From Plectonema cf. radiosum LEGE 06105 (GTDB lineage Bacteria; Cyanobacteriota; Cyanobacteriia; Cyanobacteriales; Nostocaceae), in the NCBI RefSeq assembly GCF_015207665.1, contig NZ_JADEWL010000028.1, forward strand, positions 1 through 58,319: a DNA stretch of 58,319 bases, given 5' to 3'. Made by a program: the position numbers and the translations under genes. The notes beneath the pieces were generated by a model. The model ran no database searches, was not told the origin of the DNA, and saw nothing but the letters and a program-made list of their open reading frames with translations. Every line of letters begins with the position of its first letter. The stretch's first letter is position 1. Positions 34,061 through 44,044 of the stretch are shown here, in pieces.

Positions 34061-34323
34061 TTTTTGATGGTTTGGGTGCGAACCTGGGGGTGTAGAAAAA
34101 AGATGAGTGATTTTTGGGCTGGAATTGCTTGCTGGGTAAGTATTTGAGGGTTTTTTATGAGTTGGGAGTTCCGCACCGTGGCTGAAAGTCTTTCTGTAAT
34201 TGGTTTTGAGCGATTTAATTCAATCTGCTCCTTGACAGGTCAGTGGTTGAAACACTATATTATTAAAGATTCGCACTTTTGCACCTTGAAAACTAAATAT
34301 AGTAAGGCTTTCACATCTAGGTC
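34061..34323 (+). promoter_or_regulatory. CRISPR leader with pre-crRNA promoter
   Basis: AT-rich 263-nt leader between cas2 and the first repeat. A good promoter is present: TTGACA (34232-34237), 18-nt spacer, TATATT (34256-34261), giving a start near 34268, about 55 nt before repeat 1. Within the spacer region the sequence GGTTGAAAC resembles the 3' end of the repeat, possibly a relic of an older repeat. The repeat-proximal part, TTGCACCTTGAAAACTAAAT, is a candidate Cas1-Cas2 anchor. The open frame across this region is not a gene. Confidence 0.7.
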
Positions 34324-36592
34324 ATTGCAATTCAAACTAATCCCTATTAGGGATTGAAACAATCTGGTTTAGCCGCCAAAGTTGCCCAAGGTAAATTGCA
34401 ATTCAAACTAATCCCTATTAGGGATTGAAACAAAATACCCGCTAACTTTACCGAGTATAAAGGTCATATTGCAATTCAAACTAATCCCTATTAGGGATTG
34501 AAACTCTTGGAACGATATCGAAAATTGTGTAATGGTGAATTGCAATTCAAACTAATCCCTATTAGGGATTGAAACCATGAAGATGTAGCTTTACAGTGAA
34601 CCGAAAATAATTATTGCAATTCAAACTAATCCCTATTAGGGATTGAAACCATTTGCGTGTGGGAGGATACCTCCTCCTAAAGAATTGCAATTCAAACTAA
34701 TCCCTATTAGGGATTGAAACTACTTATACTTGCAGTACCGCTGACGAGTCTACTAATTGCAATTCAAACTAATCCCTATTAGGGATTGAAACGTTAGTTA
34801 ACTTTAATTCTTGACTAATGTACTCCAAAAATTGCAATTCAAACTAATCCCTATTAGGGATTGAAACCAAGATGGACGCTTTGAAAAACTAACTTACGAT
34901 TTATTGCAATTCAAACTAATCCCTATTAGGGATTGAAACTAAATCATAATCACTTAGATACCCCTGATTTATAATTGCAATTCAAACTAATCCCTATTAG
35001 GGATTGAAACAACCTTTCCTTAACTTAAGCTTGAAACGTATATGATTGCAATTCAAACTAATCCCTATTAGGGATTGAAACCTGTAAAGTTGAAAGTATC
35101 AGGACATAATCAAGATTATTGCAATTCAAACTAATCCCTATTAGGGATTGAAACCAAACCGAAAAAAATTAAAATCGGACGTTTGCTTATTGCAATTCAA
35201 ACTAATCCCTATTAGGGATTGAAACTATCACGTTCTTTGAGTTGCTTGAGGATATCTTCGATTGCAATTCAAACTAATCCCTATTAGGGATTGAAACGAG
35301 AAACAAATATCTATTGCTAAAAGTATTGTTAATTGCAATTCAAACTAATCCCTATTAGGGATTGAAACCAACATATCTACAGGAAGTATTCCACCGATTA
35401 ATCATTGCAATTCAAACTAATCCCTATTAGGGATTGAAACCCTTTATCAGTGACCGCCCACAAGTTAATCCACTGATTGCAATTCAAACTAATCCCTATT
35501 AGGGATTGAAACCAATGCATCTAATCACTAGCAAGCTTTTTTGGTCGCATTGCAATTCAAACTAATCCCTATTAGGGATTGAAACTCGTCGATTTTAGCC
35601 AAGTAATCAGCGACGATTAATTGCAATTCAAACTAATCCCTATTAGGGATTGAAACCCCGCAATAGAAAAATTACCTGATTGGATAAAATATAATTGCAA
35701 TTCAAACTAATCCCTATTAGGGATTGAAACAAACTCTCTTAAAATTAATTCAGACATTTGTTTATATTGCAATTCAAACTAATCCCTATTAGGGATTGAA
35801 ACGATTTTAAGCTGTACCAGTGGTTAACTTTTTTCATTGCAATTCAAACTAATCCCTATTAGGGATTGAAACTCAACTTTATATCGATAACGTTGCTCCT
35901 GTTTTTATTGCAATTCAAACTAATCCCTATTAGGGATTGAAACATTGAAACCGGTTTCACAAGCTTTTGTTTGAGCCGTGTAATTGCAATTCAAACTAAT
36001 CCCTATTAGGGATTGAAACTGAATAATCCACCACTACCTATCAAATTTTTGAAATTGCAATTCAAACTAATCCCTATTAGGGATTGAAACGAGAATCACA
36101 GACGGTAAATTGATAATGTCTGCATATTGCAATTCAAACTAATCCCTATTAGGGATTGAAACGCTTACTTTCCACTTATTACCCCGTTCATCAGGATTGC
36201 AATTCAAACTAATCCCTATTAGGGATTGAAACCATCCTTACTTTGAAGAATACATCAATATTCCTTTTGATTGCAATTCAAACTAATCCCTATTAGGGAT
36301 TGAAACGCTTACTTTCCACTTATTACCCCGTTCATCAGGATTGCAATTCAAACTAATCCCTATTAGGGATTGAAACCATCCTTACTTTGAAGAATACATC
36401 AATATTCCTTTTGATTGCAATTCAAACTAATCCCTATTAGGGATTGAAACTGCGAGAAACTTCCGACTTAGCGTAGTTTGCCTATTGCAATTCAAACTAA
36501 TCCCTATTAGGGATTGAAATCTATGTATTTGGGATGACGCGATCGCCTTACTCTTATTGCAATTCAAACTAATCCCTCCACCGAGATTGAAA
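34324..36592 (+). CRISPR. Type I-D CRISPR array, 32 repeats and 31 spacers
   Basis: The 37-nt repeat starts ATTGCAATTCAAAC and ends TAGGGATTGAAAC, with a 7-bp stem AATCCCT/AGGGATT and the handle ATTGAAAC. Thirty copies appear uniform. The last two are degenerate (36484-36520 ends GAAAT; 36556-36592 has lost one stem arm), which marks the distal end and shows that the leader is on the left. Spacers are 33-39 nt. Two adjacent repeat-spacer units are duplicated exactly (36126-36269 equals 36270-36413). One spacer (35944-35982) begins with a second copy of ATTGAAAC. One distal spacer contains a HIP1 octamer, which suggests a cyanophage or cyanobacterial plasmid source. Confidence 0.99.
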
Positions 36593-36815
36593 GCTTTGTG
36601 ACACCTAGGGTGTAGAATGTGGGTTAACTTATATCTTGTACTTTAGGCATAATTAACTACATGATAAAAAATATAAATAAAAATATAACTAACGTAAAGC
36701 TGTAATATTTTTAGTCAATTTTAATGGACTTCTGGTATCAGACTGGGACTTGCAGTCCCAGGCGGGTAAAAACGAAGTCAAACAATTAGTAATTATTTTG
36801 ACGATAGCTTTCTAT
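36593..36815. other. Array trailer region
   Basis: AT-rich non-coding sequence after the last repeat. It holds one palindrome TGGGACTTGCAGTCCCA (36744-36760). It ends at the CTAT target duplication of the IS701-type element. Confidence 0.5.
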
Positions 36816-36862
36816 CCCTTTTCTGTCACTCTCCGGATTAAAGTAATAATAAATAAGCCAGT

Positions 36863-38248
36863 TTATCCAGAAGAATAAAATGGTTTACATTGATTGATTG
36901 CAGCAATTAAATGGTTAAATCCAAGCAACAAATTAGAATTTGGAAAAATATCTAGCCAAGGATAAATTAACCACAGGAGTAGGGTAGGTTGAATAATTAA
37001 ACGAAGATTATTTAAAGTATTTTTCCATCCACCTTCAGAATTCCACTGTTGGTGGTGAGAAAAATCAGTAGAATGGTTGATAGTTTGATTTTTGGTTGTA
37101 TCTTTTTGATTTAAGAATAAAAAAGCTTGAGATTTTAAACTAATCATGGTGTAAACGCAAAAAATTATCTCCCACCCTTCGGGTTCGCCAGTCGCTACAA
37201 CGGCTGTGTTCCCCCGCAACGCGCTGGCTCACCACTTTTCAATATCTTTAAAATTAGTGAAGCGGTAATCTGTCCAACCCAATTCTTGCTTGCATTGTCG
37301 AAATCCGTATTCTACCCATGTTCTTAATCCATAAAGGTTACCCAAATTTTTTTTGATTTTACCTGCAATATTAGTCATTACAAATGAGGTTGTATTTTCA
37401 GGTAAAGTTTCTGGGTCAGTAGTAATTTCCCAGTAAGTTACTGCTTTTCTCTTGCCATAAATGATTTCTCTTATATATCTAGTTTCAGATTGATTGTTGC
37501 TAAATGTTCTTTTAAATTTACACCACTTGTTAGCTCTAATCCTTTGTTCAGAAGACATCCAGACTCCATGATTACAACGAAATTGCGACGACATAGAGTA
37601 ATTTATATTTTTCTAAAGTTCTAATAAATTGGCTAGCTTCACCATATAAACTATCCGCCAATACTAGTTCAATTTTAAAACCGTGAGCAATCAACTCTGT
37701 AATAATTTCAGAAGCCAACTCTATTTTTGTTTTGTATTTATCATCTTCTTTTAAAGTACCTTTTGGTTTAAATATTTTAGTAATTAGTGGAAAAGTTATA
37801 TTAGAATAAATTCCATAAGCAGAAAGCTGAAACTATTCCATTGTCTATTTTGCCTACACTGCCTAAGTATTGTCTCGCGACATAATCTGTTTTTTTACCT
37901 TTTTTTCTATCTCCCGTTTCATCAATTACTACAGTAATTGCATTTCCATTTAATGCTTTATTAATTTTAGCTAATCTTTTCTCTTTTAATTTATTAACTG
38001 ACCAAGGTGAATTAGCAATAAAATGATGTAGCGACTGTGCTGAATTAATTCCAACAAATGCCCGCTATTTCAGGCAATGACTTTCTCTTAATTGGAGATA
38101 TTATTCCGTCAGGTAAATATTTAAAACATTCATAATTTCTTACTTCTTTAAATAAGTCTTTATACTCATCACAATATTCATCTATTACGCACACGGTTGA
38201 ATGCGCGTCTCTCGCCAAATGTTTAATAATTTGTAGCTCTACATCCAT
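36863..38248 (-). pseudogene. IS701-family DDE transposase, broken
   Basis: The N-terminus (MDVELQIIKHLARDAHSTVC, then DGIISPIKRKSLPEIAG) starts at 38248 and runs into a frameshift near 38055. The middle part (VIDETGDRKKGKKTDYVARQ, then LVLADSLYGEA, with the catalytic Asp positions) is in another frame, with further damage near 37800. The frame returns near 37590 (NHGVWMSSEQRIRANKW) and runs to EKW. A 57-bp insertion then adds an in-frame TGA before WEIIFCVYTMISLKSQAF. At least three lesions mean no active transposase is made. Confidence 0.85.
37175..37231. repeat. 57-bp hairpin repeat inserted in the transposase gene
   Basis: The insertion splits what should be two adjacent Trp codons (DIEKW|WEIIF in the family). 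It starts CCTTCGGGTTCGCCAG and ends GCGCTGGCTCACC, with inverted GCCAG/CTGGC arms. A related copy with different but still complementary arms lies at 58242-58300. Being a multiple of three, it keeps the frame but brings a TGA stop. Confidence 0.75.
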
Positions 38249-38618
38249 TGCTATACCTTACTTGTAGAGTTTTTTATTTTTATTCCTTTAATAATAATAA
38301 TCGGAAAGTGACAGAAGAGGGCTATGGTGCAAGATATGAATTAAAAGACTGCCCCACTTTAATTCCTCTTCTTCTCTTTCTTCACGGTCTCAGCGTCTCT
38401 GTGGTTAATTAACCTTTTAAAAGATAAGTTCGCTAAAATCATCGGTACTGCGGAAAATTTCATCGCCCAAATACCAGAATAAGCTTTAATTATATGTCAG
38501 TTCAATATACTCTGTAGTACCCAGCACAAGCTAATTTAAAATAAATAATATATATTAATCGCTAACTACCAAAGAATAAACAATTATTCGCAAAAAGTCT
38601 CAAAAATATCTGTTATTT

Positions 38619-39818
38619 ATGAAAATCAGCCTGTGTACAATTGTCAAGAACGAAGAATCAACGCTATCAAAGTGTTTGAGTAGTGCCAAAAAGTTTGTCA
38701 ATGAAATAGTTATATTAGATACTGGTTCAACTGATAAAACTATAAATATTGCCCAAGGATTTGGTGCTAAGGTACATCATTTTGAATGGTGTAATGACTT
38801 TAGCGCTGCTCGTAATCAAGCTTTAAAATATGTTACTGGTGATTGGGTTTTGGTTTTAGATGCTGATGAAACTTTAGCACCGGAAATTATTCCGCAGTTG
38901 CGAGAAGCGATACAAAGAGAGGAATATCTGCTAATTAACTTGGTACGTGACGAAATTGGTGCGGTGCAATCTCCTTACTCTATGGTTTCTAGGTTGTTTC
39001 GCAATCATCCCAATATTCATTTTTCTCGTCCCTATCACGCTTTAGTTGATGACAGTGTTTCCGAAATTATACTTAAAGAACCCCATTGGCAGATAGGTTA
39101 TATACCAGGTATAGCAATTCTACATTCGGGTTATCAACAAAGCGAAATTAATAAGAAAGATAAATTTGCTAGAGCCAAAGCAGCAATGGAAGAGTTTTTC
39201 GCAACTCATCCTTCGGATGCTTATGTTTGTAGTAAATTAGGTGCATTGTATATTGATTTGGGGGAAATTCCTCAAGGCATCCAGTTATTATCGAAGGGAG
39301 TTACCCTTGCAGATGAAAATTATGAGATTTTGTACGAACTGTACTATCATTTGGGCATCGCTTATACTCGGTTAAAAAATTCTCACCAGGCTATTTCCCA
39401 TTACAAAGCTGCAATTAAACTGCCAATTTATCCCCTACTTAAGTTAGGAGCATACAACAATCTCGGTAATATACTCAAAGCTATCGGAGATTTAAACGGT
39501 GCGAAAACAGCTTACGAAACAACTTTAAAAATTGACCCCGCTTTTATTACCGGATATTACAATTTAGGAATGACATTCAAAACGATGGGTTTATTAAAAG
39601 ATGCTATCGGCTGTTATGTTAAAGCGATCGATCTAAATCCACAATATGCTCAAGCTTATCAAAATTTGGGCGTTGTATTGTTGAAAGCTGGTTATGTAAA
39701 AGATAGTTTGACGGCATTTAAAGAAGCTATTAATTTGTATGAGAAACAGAATAATCTGGTTGAAGCACAACAGTTACGTAAGGGGTTGAAGGAGATGGGT
39801 TTGGAGGTTAGGAGTTAG
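38619..39818 (+). CDS. Family 2 glycosyltransferase with C-terminal TPR repeats
   Basis: A 399-residue cytoplasmic glycosyltransferase. The GT-A domain (about 1-190) has the opening ISLCTIVKNEE, DTGSTDKT (near 37-44) and the metal-binding LDADET (near 87). The C-terminal half (about 195-395) is a series of TPR helices (YYHLGIAYTRLKNSHQAISHYKAAI, YNNLGNILKAIGDLNGAKTAYE, YYNLGMTFKTMGLLKDAIGCYV). Such fusions in cyanobacteria may glycosylate proteins or make exopolysaccharide; the substrate is unknown. The last codons and stop (Val-Arg-Ser-TAG) come from a GTTAGGA repeat, as for cas6. No partner genes adjoin. Confidence 0.88.
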   Translation: MKISLCTIVKNEESTLSKCLSSAKKFVNEIVILDTGSTDKTINIAQGFGAKVHHFEWCNDFSAARNQALKYVTGDWVLVLDADETLAPEIIPQLREAIQREEYLLINLVRDEIGAVQSPYSMVSRLFRNHPNIHFSRPYHALVDDSVSEIILKEPHWQIGYIPGIAILHSGYQQSEINKKDKFARAKAAMEEFFATHPSDAYVCSKLGALYIDLGEIPQGIQLLSKGVTLADENYEILYELYYHLGIAYTRLKNSHQAISHYKAAIKLPIYPLLKLGAYNNLGNILKAIGDLNGAKTAYETTLKIDPAFITGYYNLGMTFKTMGLLKDAIGCYVKAIDLNPQYAQAYQNLGVVLLKAGYVKDSLTAFKEAINLYEKQNNLVEAQQLRKGLKEMGLEVRS

Positions 39819-40125
39819 TACCACCGGAGTTAGGAGTTATGTATTTTTTAAATAAATTGATTGGCGGAAGATTGGCTACCGGAGGGCTAAGGTTACAAAT
39901 GCGGTGGTAAATCACTGGTGCTGAGTTTAAGGCTTCTTGCCGCCGCCGATCTAATTTGATCCGTTACAAATTTCAAGTTAGATGCGATGCTCGCACAATC
40001 CAATAAAAACCAATATCACGCCACATCTTGGATACGGTAACTCTGCATACGTTAAGATATCACAGGGTTTACAACTAAACCTGTAATTCTCAAAAACTTA
40101 TCTATAGTTGGTGAACTACTTAACG
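39819..40125. other. Intergenic region before the acetyltransferase gene
   Basis: It begins with GTTAGGA-type heptamers and a short GGAG-rich duplication, then about 250 nt with a GC-richer part (39900-39970) containing GATCTAATTTGATC, a palindrome. No gene is seen. I looked for an integron attC site because the next gene is AAC(3)-I-like and found none. Confidence 0.4.
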
Positions 40126-40608
40126 ATGTCGTTTTTACCTTCATTCAGTATTCGTCAGCTTACATCTGAAGACTTGGCGCTAATGGATGCCATGATGACA
40201 ACCTTCGGCAAGGCATTCGACGAGACGGAAACCTATACAGCGGCTCGTCCAAGTAAAGCTTACCTTGAGCGCTTACTCGCCAGCGATTACTTCATCGCTC
40301 TAGTAGCATTAAAGAATGGTTCGGTAGTGGGCGGAATTGCTGCCTATGAACTTCATAAGTTCGAGCAGGAGCGCAGTGAAATCTACATTTACGATCTAGC
40401 CGTTGCGGAAGCACATCGGCGCGAAGGCATCGCCACAGCGTTAATCCAAGAACTTAAAAAGATTGCTGCAAAGCGGGCAGCCTATGTCATATTCGTGCAG
40501 GCAGACATCGGAGATGCACCTGCGATCGCGCTCTATACGAAGTTGGGAGTCCGTGAAGAAGTGCTGCACTTCGACATCTCAGTTGCAGGTGATGATGGTA
40601 CTGCATAA
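40126..40608 (+). CDS. AAC(3)-I-like GNAT acetyltransferase
   Basis: A 160-residue GCN5-related N-acetyltransferase closely resembling the aminoglycoside 3-N-acetyltransferase I family, which transfers acetyl from acetyl-CoA to the 3-amino group of gentamicin-type drugs. The shared stretches are long: KFEQERSEIYIYDLAV, then AHRREGIATALIQELK (acetyl-CoA loop RxxGIA), YVIFVQADIGDAPAIALYTK and LGVREEVLHFDI. ATG 40126 gives the usual length; an upstream GTG at 40108 is less likely. The gene is GC-richer than its neighbours, which suggests transfer. Whether it confers resistance is not known; such homologues can have other amine substrates. Confidence 0.85.
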   Translation: MSFLPSFSIRQLTSEDLALMDAMMTTFGKAFDETETYTAARPSKAYLERLLASDYFIALVALKNGSVVGGIAAYELHKFEQERSEIYIYDLAVAEAHRREGIATALIQELKKIAAKRAAYVIFVQADIGDAPAIALYTKLGVREEVLHFDISVAGDDGTA

Positions 40609-40964
40609 GGGGTTTCAATCTAGATGCTCCCAACCTGAAAACCATGTGGTCTTGGTGAAAATTCTTCAATTTCTCTTCCACCTATTTCTCTAGGATGCCG
40701 TTTATTATGAAATTGATGGAGTGGCGAGGCGATCGCAATATGCTTGGAAACTAAATAGTCGAGTTTGCTATGGATCGTCCCATCAAAAAAAAATCGCTCA
40801 CTCAATGCGACATCATTGAAGCCGCAATCGTTAATTACGAGTTTTATCATAACAAGAGAAAGACACTTATTTGACTGTTTTGTAATTTTAATCTCTGCTG
40901 ATTTTAACTCCATGTTCCGAGGCTGAAAAAACAGTTACCAGCAATAACTGATAACTGCTCACTG
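40609..40964. other. Region after the acetyltransferase, no supported gene
   Basis: A 97-codon open frame on the minus strand (40913-40620) has no family I know and atypical start; a 34-codon frame lies on the plus strand at 40770. The composition is like the acetyltransferase gene in its left half, so it may be part of the same imported segment. STRR-type ACTGTTA/ACTGATA heptamers at 40930-40980 reach into the 3' end of the aminotransferase. Confidence 0.4.
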
Positions 40965-42134
40965 TTAACTGTTCACTGATTTCACAAATTTCTCTAACCG
41001 ATCCATACCTTTTTCAATCGTTGCCATATCGGTAGCGTAAGATAAACGAATATTATTATCTGCACCAAAAGCGACACCAGGAATTACTGCTACTTGATGC
41101 TCTTCTAATAAAGCATTGCAGAATTCCAAGGATGTTAAACCAGTTTTGCTAATATCTGGAAATAAATAAAATGCTCCATCGGGTTGAGAACATTTTAATC
41201 CGGGAATCGCGTTGATTCTTTCTAACATGACTTCGCGACGTTTTGCGAAAGCTTGACGCATTTCCTCGACGCATTCTTGTGAACCTTCCAAAGCTGCGAT
41301 CGCGCCATATTGAGCAAAGGTACACACGTTTGATGTACTATGACCTTGAACGGTTGTAGCGGCTTTAATTAACTCCACAGGTGCCGCTAAATAACCCAAA
41401 CGCCATCCTGTCATTGAGTAACCTTTAGCAAAACCGTTACTGACAATAGTGCGGGCAAAAATTTCGTCGTTTAAGGAACCAATACTCAAATGCTTTGCAC
41501 CGTCGTAAAGGATTTTTTCGTAAATTTCGTCGGAAACAACTAAAATATCTTTCTCTACAATCACTTGCGCTAAAGCTTTGATTTCTTCAGGTGTGTACAC
41601 CATCCCTGTAGGGTTGGATGGTGAATTCAGCACGAATAATTTAGTCTTCGATGTAATGGCACTTCGTAAAATTTCTGGCTCAATCTTATACCCAGTTTTT
41701 TGATCAGTCATCACAATTACGGGATTCCCGCCCACCAACTTAACCATTTCTGGATAGCTAACCCAATAAGGTGCGGGAATAATTACCTCATCACCCGGTT
41801 CAATCAATGCCTGCATTAAATTAAACAGAGAATGCTTACCACCGTTAGTCACGATGATATTTTCTGCTTGATAATCGAGGTGATTTTCCGATTTTAACTT
41901 GTTGGCGATCGCCCTTCTTAATTCGGGTTCCCCAGCTGCGGGACCATATTTTGTCTTCCCTTGATCCAGCGCTTTTTGTGCAGCAGCCTTAACATGGGCT
42001 GGGGAATCAAAATCCGGTTCTCCAGCGCTAAAACTACAAACATCAATACCTTCTGCCTTCATGGCTTTTGCTTTCGCGGCGATCGCCAAAGTTAGAGAAG
42101 GCGATACTTGACTAATTCTTGCTGCCAGCTTCAT
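40965..42134 (-). CDS. PLP-dependent aspartate aminotransferase (class I, subgroup Ib)
   Basis: A 389-residue aminotransferase that exchanges amino groups between aspartate and 2-oxoglutarate; members of this subgroup often also transaminate prephenate. The PLP lysine is in [17 protein letters not shown] (near 235); [11 protein letters not shown] with the Asn that contacts PLP (near 170), [12 protein letters not shown], and the C-terminal substrate-binding Arg in NIRLSYA are all present. Complete chain of normal length. The stop codon TAA and the last Ser codon are formed by an ACTGTTA heptamer repeat. It stands alone, divergent from the sensor kinase. Confidence 0.92.
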   Translation of the reverse strand: MKLAARISQVSPSLTLAIAAKAKAMKAEGIDVCSFSAGEPDFDSPAHVKAAAQKALDQGKTKYGPAAGEPELRRAIANKLKSENHLDYQAENIIVTNGGKHSLFNLMQALIEPGDEVIIPAPYWVSYPEMVKLVGGNPVIVMTDQKTGYKIEPEILRSAITSKTKLFVLNSPSNPTGMVYTPEEIKALAQVIVEKDILVVSDEIYEKILYDGAKHLSIGSLNDEIFARTIVSNGFAKGYSMTGWRLGYLAAPVELIKAATTVQGHSTSNVCTFAQYGAIAALEGSQECVEEMRQAFAKRREVMLERINAIPGLKCSQPDGAFYLFPDISKTGLTSLEFCNALLEEHQVAVIPGVAFGADNNIRLSYATDMATIEKGMDRLEKFVKSVNS

Positions 42135-42348
42135 CTTTACTTCACACTTCTTTGTTCTTTAAGAATATCCCATTATTATTACTTCCTTAGCAGTTAACAG
42201 TGAGGAGTTAGAACCACCAGAGTTAGAAATGACTTTTCCCTTGTCTACTTCCATCTCCCCTTATGTTGTTACCTGAGTAAAAATTTTGGGAAATCTATAA
42301 ATATAATTGCTAGTAAAACCGTGTAAAAAAGTGATAACTAAATTTTTT

Positions 42349-43980
42349 ATGAGCTTGGCTAGAGATAAACAATATATTAGCCAGTATTCAGCAAATTTTT
42401 ACCGTTTTCTTACTCAGACTCCATCCCGGACTATCAAAGCAACAGCACTACTAACTGCATTGTTATTTGTTCCGCAAATTATACTAACTTGGCGAGCGCA
42501 TAATAAATTTAAAAATATCATAGTGTACGAATTGCAACTTCAAAACTTAAGTAATGAAATTGTCTATCTTGATGAAGTGTTAACAATGTCAGCACGTATG
42601 AATGCTGCTACAGGTAATCAGATGTGGGAGAAAAGATATCGAAAATTTGAACCAAAGTTAGATATTACGATCAAAAAATCAATTAAATTAGCACCAAGAG
42701 TATATTCGACTGAGAATGCAAAGCAAACTGATGTAGCAAATCAAAGATTAGTGAAAATGGAATACCAATCTTTTGATTTGGTAAACAATGGAAAAAAGCA
42801 AGCAGCACAAGCGCTGTTATTCAGTAATCAATATCAAGCTGAAAAAGAAAAATATAATGATGGGGTTAAAAAAATCAATCTTGCTATCTCCAAACAAGTT
42901 AGTGAAAAAGTGATTATGTATCGCAAAGAGTTATTATTTACCAGTTTTTTTTCGGGTTTTAGTTTGGTGATGTTGATTCCAGCATGGTTAATAGTTCTAG
43001 GGTTATTAAATCAGTATTTAAAACAGCGTCAAATGGCTGAAGCTGCTTTACAAAAAACTAATCAGCAACTGGAACTTAGAGTAGAAGAAAGAACCCAAGA
43101 ATTAAGCTATAAAAATATTCATATACAAGAAACTTTAAAACAACTTCAGGATACTCAAATGCAGCTAATTCATACGGAAAAAATGTCTGGTTTGGGTCAG
43201 TTAGTTGGAGGTGTCGCTCACGAAATTAATAATCCTGTGACTTTTATTGATGGAAATATTGGGTTTGCGGAGCAATATGCTCAAAATTTATTACAAGTTT
43301 TAGAGCTTTATCAAAAATACTTTCCTTCTCCTCCCATAGAAATTAAAAACCTAATCCAAGCTGTAGAATTTGATTTTATCAAGGAAGATATCTTTAAAAT
43401 TTATCAGTCAATAAAAGTAGGTACCCAACGCATTCAAAATATTGTGGTGTCTCTGCGTAATTTTTCTCGTCTCGATGAAGCGGATTTTAAACAGGTAGAT
43501 ATTCATGAAGGTATCAATAGTACTTTGATGATTCTGCAACATAGTTTGCAGTCAAAAGCAAATTATCCGGAAATTACCATTATTAAACAATATAATCAAC
43601 TTCCATTAGTTAAATGTTATCCTGGTCAATTAAATCAAGCTTTGATGAGTATTATTTCTAATGCTATTGATGCTTTAGAAACGAAAATAAATAATAAAAA
43701 TAATCAATCTTTTATTCCTCAAATTTGTATTAGTACGGAATTATCTGATCGTGAGCATATAATCATTCGGATTACTGATAATGGTTGTGGAATAGCAGAA
43801 GAAATAAGTTCAAAATTATTCGATCCATTTTTTACAACCAAACCAGTTGGTAAGGGAACTGGATTGGGTTTATCTATTGCTTATAAAATTATAGTTGGCA
43901 AACATAACGGCAAATTATCTTTTAATTCAATACTGGGACAAGGAACGGAATTTGTAATTGAAATTCCGATAACTCAATAA
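42349..43980 (+). CDS. Membrane-bound sensor histidine kinase
   Basis: A two-component sensor kinase of about 543 residues. Two transmembrane helices (about 30-50 and 205-230 with ATG 42349) enclose a helical extracytoplasmic sensor domain (about 55-200). A coiled coil follows ([24 protein letters not shown]), then the dimerisation box with the phosphorylated His in [18 protein letters not shown], then the ATPase domain (N box NAIDALE, G1 DNGCGI, F box FDPFFTTK, G2 GTGLGLS). All boxes are intact. The response regulator is not adjacent, so it is an orphan kinase. Starts further upstream (TTG 42307) are possible but less likely. The signal sensed is unknown. Confidence 0.9.
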   Translation: MSLARDKQYISQYSANFYRFLTQTPSRTIKATALLTALLFVPQIILTWRAHNKFKNIIVYELQLQNLSNEIVYLDEVLTMSARMNAATGNQMWEKRYRKFEPKLDITIKKSIKLAPRVYSTENAKQTDVANQRLVKMEYQSFDLVNNGKKQAAQALLFSNQYQAEKEKYNDGVKKINLAISKQVSEKVIMYRKELLFTSFFSGFSLVMLIPAWLIVLGLLNQYLKQRQMAEAALQKTNQQLELRVEERTQELSYKNIHIQETLKQLQDTQMQLIHTEKMSGLGQLVGGVAHEINNPVTFIDGNIGFAEQYAQNLLQVLELYQKYFPSPPIEIKNLIQAVEFDFIKEDIFKIYQSIKVGTQRIQNIVVSLRNFSRLDEADFKQVDIHEGINSTLMILQHSLQSKANYPEITIIKQYNQLPLVKCYPGQLNQALMSIISNAIDALETKINNKNNQSFIPQICISTELSDREHIIIRITDNGCGIAEEISSKLFDPFFTTKPVGKGTGLGLSIAYKIIVGKHNGKLSFNSILGQGTEFVIEIPITQ

Positions 43981-44044
43981 CAAAATTTCAGTTATGAAGA
44001 GGGGTAACAGAATAGAGGTTATAATCTCTTCATATTTTCATTTG

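Larger units (their letters stand above)
36816..38321 (-). mobile_element. IS701-family insertion sequence, complete ends, dead transposase
   Basis: A 1506-bp element. Terminal inverted repeats are about 20 bp with two mismatches (left starts CCCTTTTCTGTCACTCTCCG, right is its near-complement). It is flanked by a 4-bp direct repeat CTAT (36812-36815 and 38322-38325), the target duplication size of IS701. The length agrees with the family. The transposase gene on the minus strand is disrupted by frameshifts and by a 57-bp insertion. It lies just beyond the distal end of the CRISPR array. Confidence 0.85.

Noticed and set aside
34157-34357. 66-codon open frame across the CRISPR leader
   Set aside because: It runs into the first repeat and overlaps the pre-crRNA promoter; no coding character.
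40612-40622. Stray GTTTCAATC resembling the repeat end
   Set aside because: Nine bases only, no stem follows; chance likeness.
39819-40720. Integron cassette around the AAC(3)-I-like gene
   Set aside because: No attC core pair or integrase gene is visible on either side.
40620-40913. 97-codon minus-strand open frame
   Set aside because: Low-complexity start, no ribosome binding site and no family recognised; it overlaps a region of likely imported, decaying DNA.
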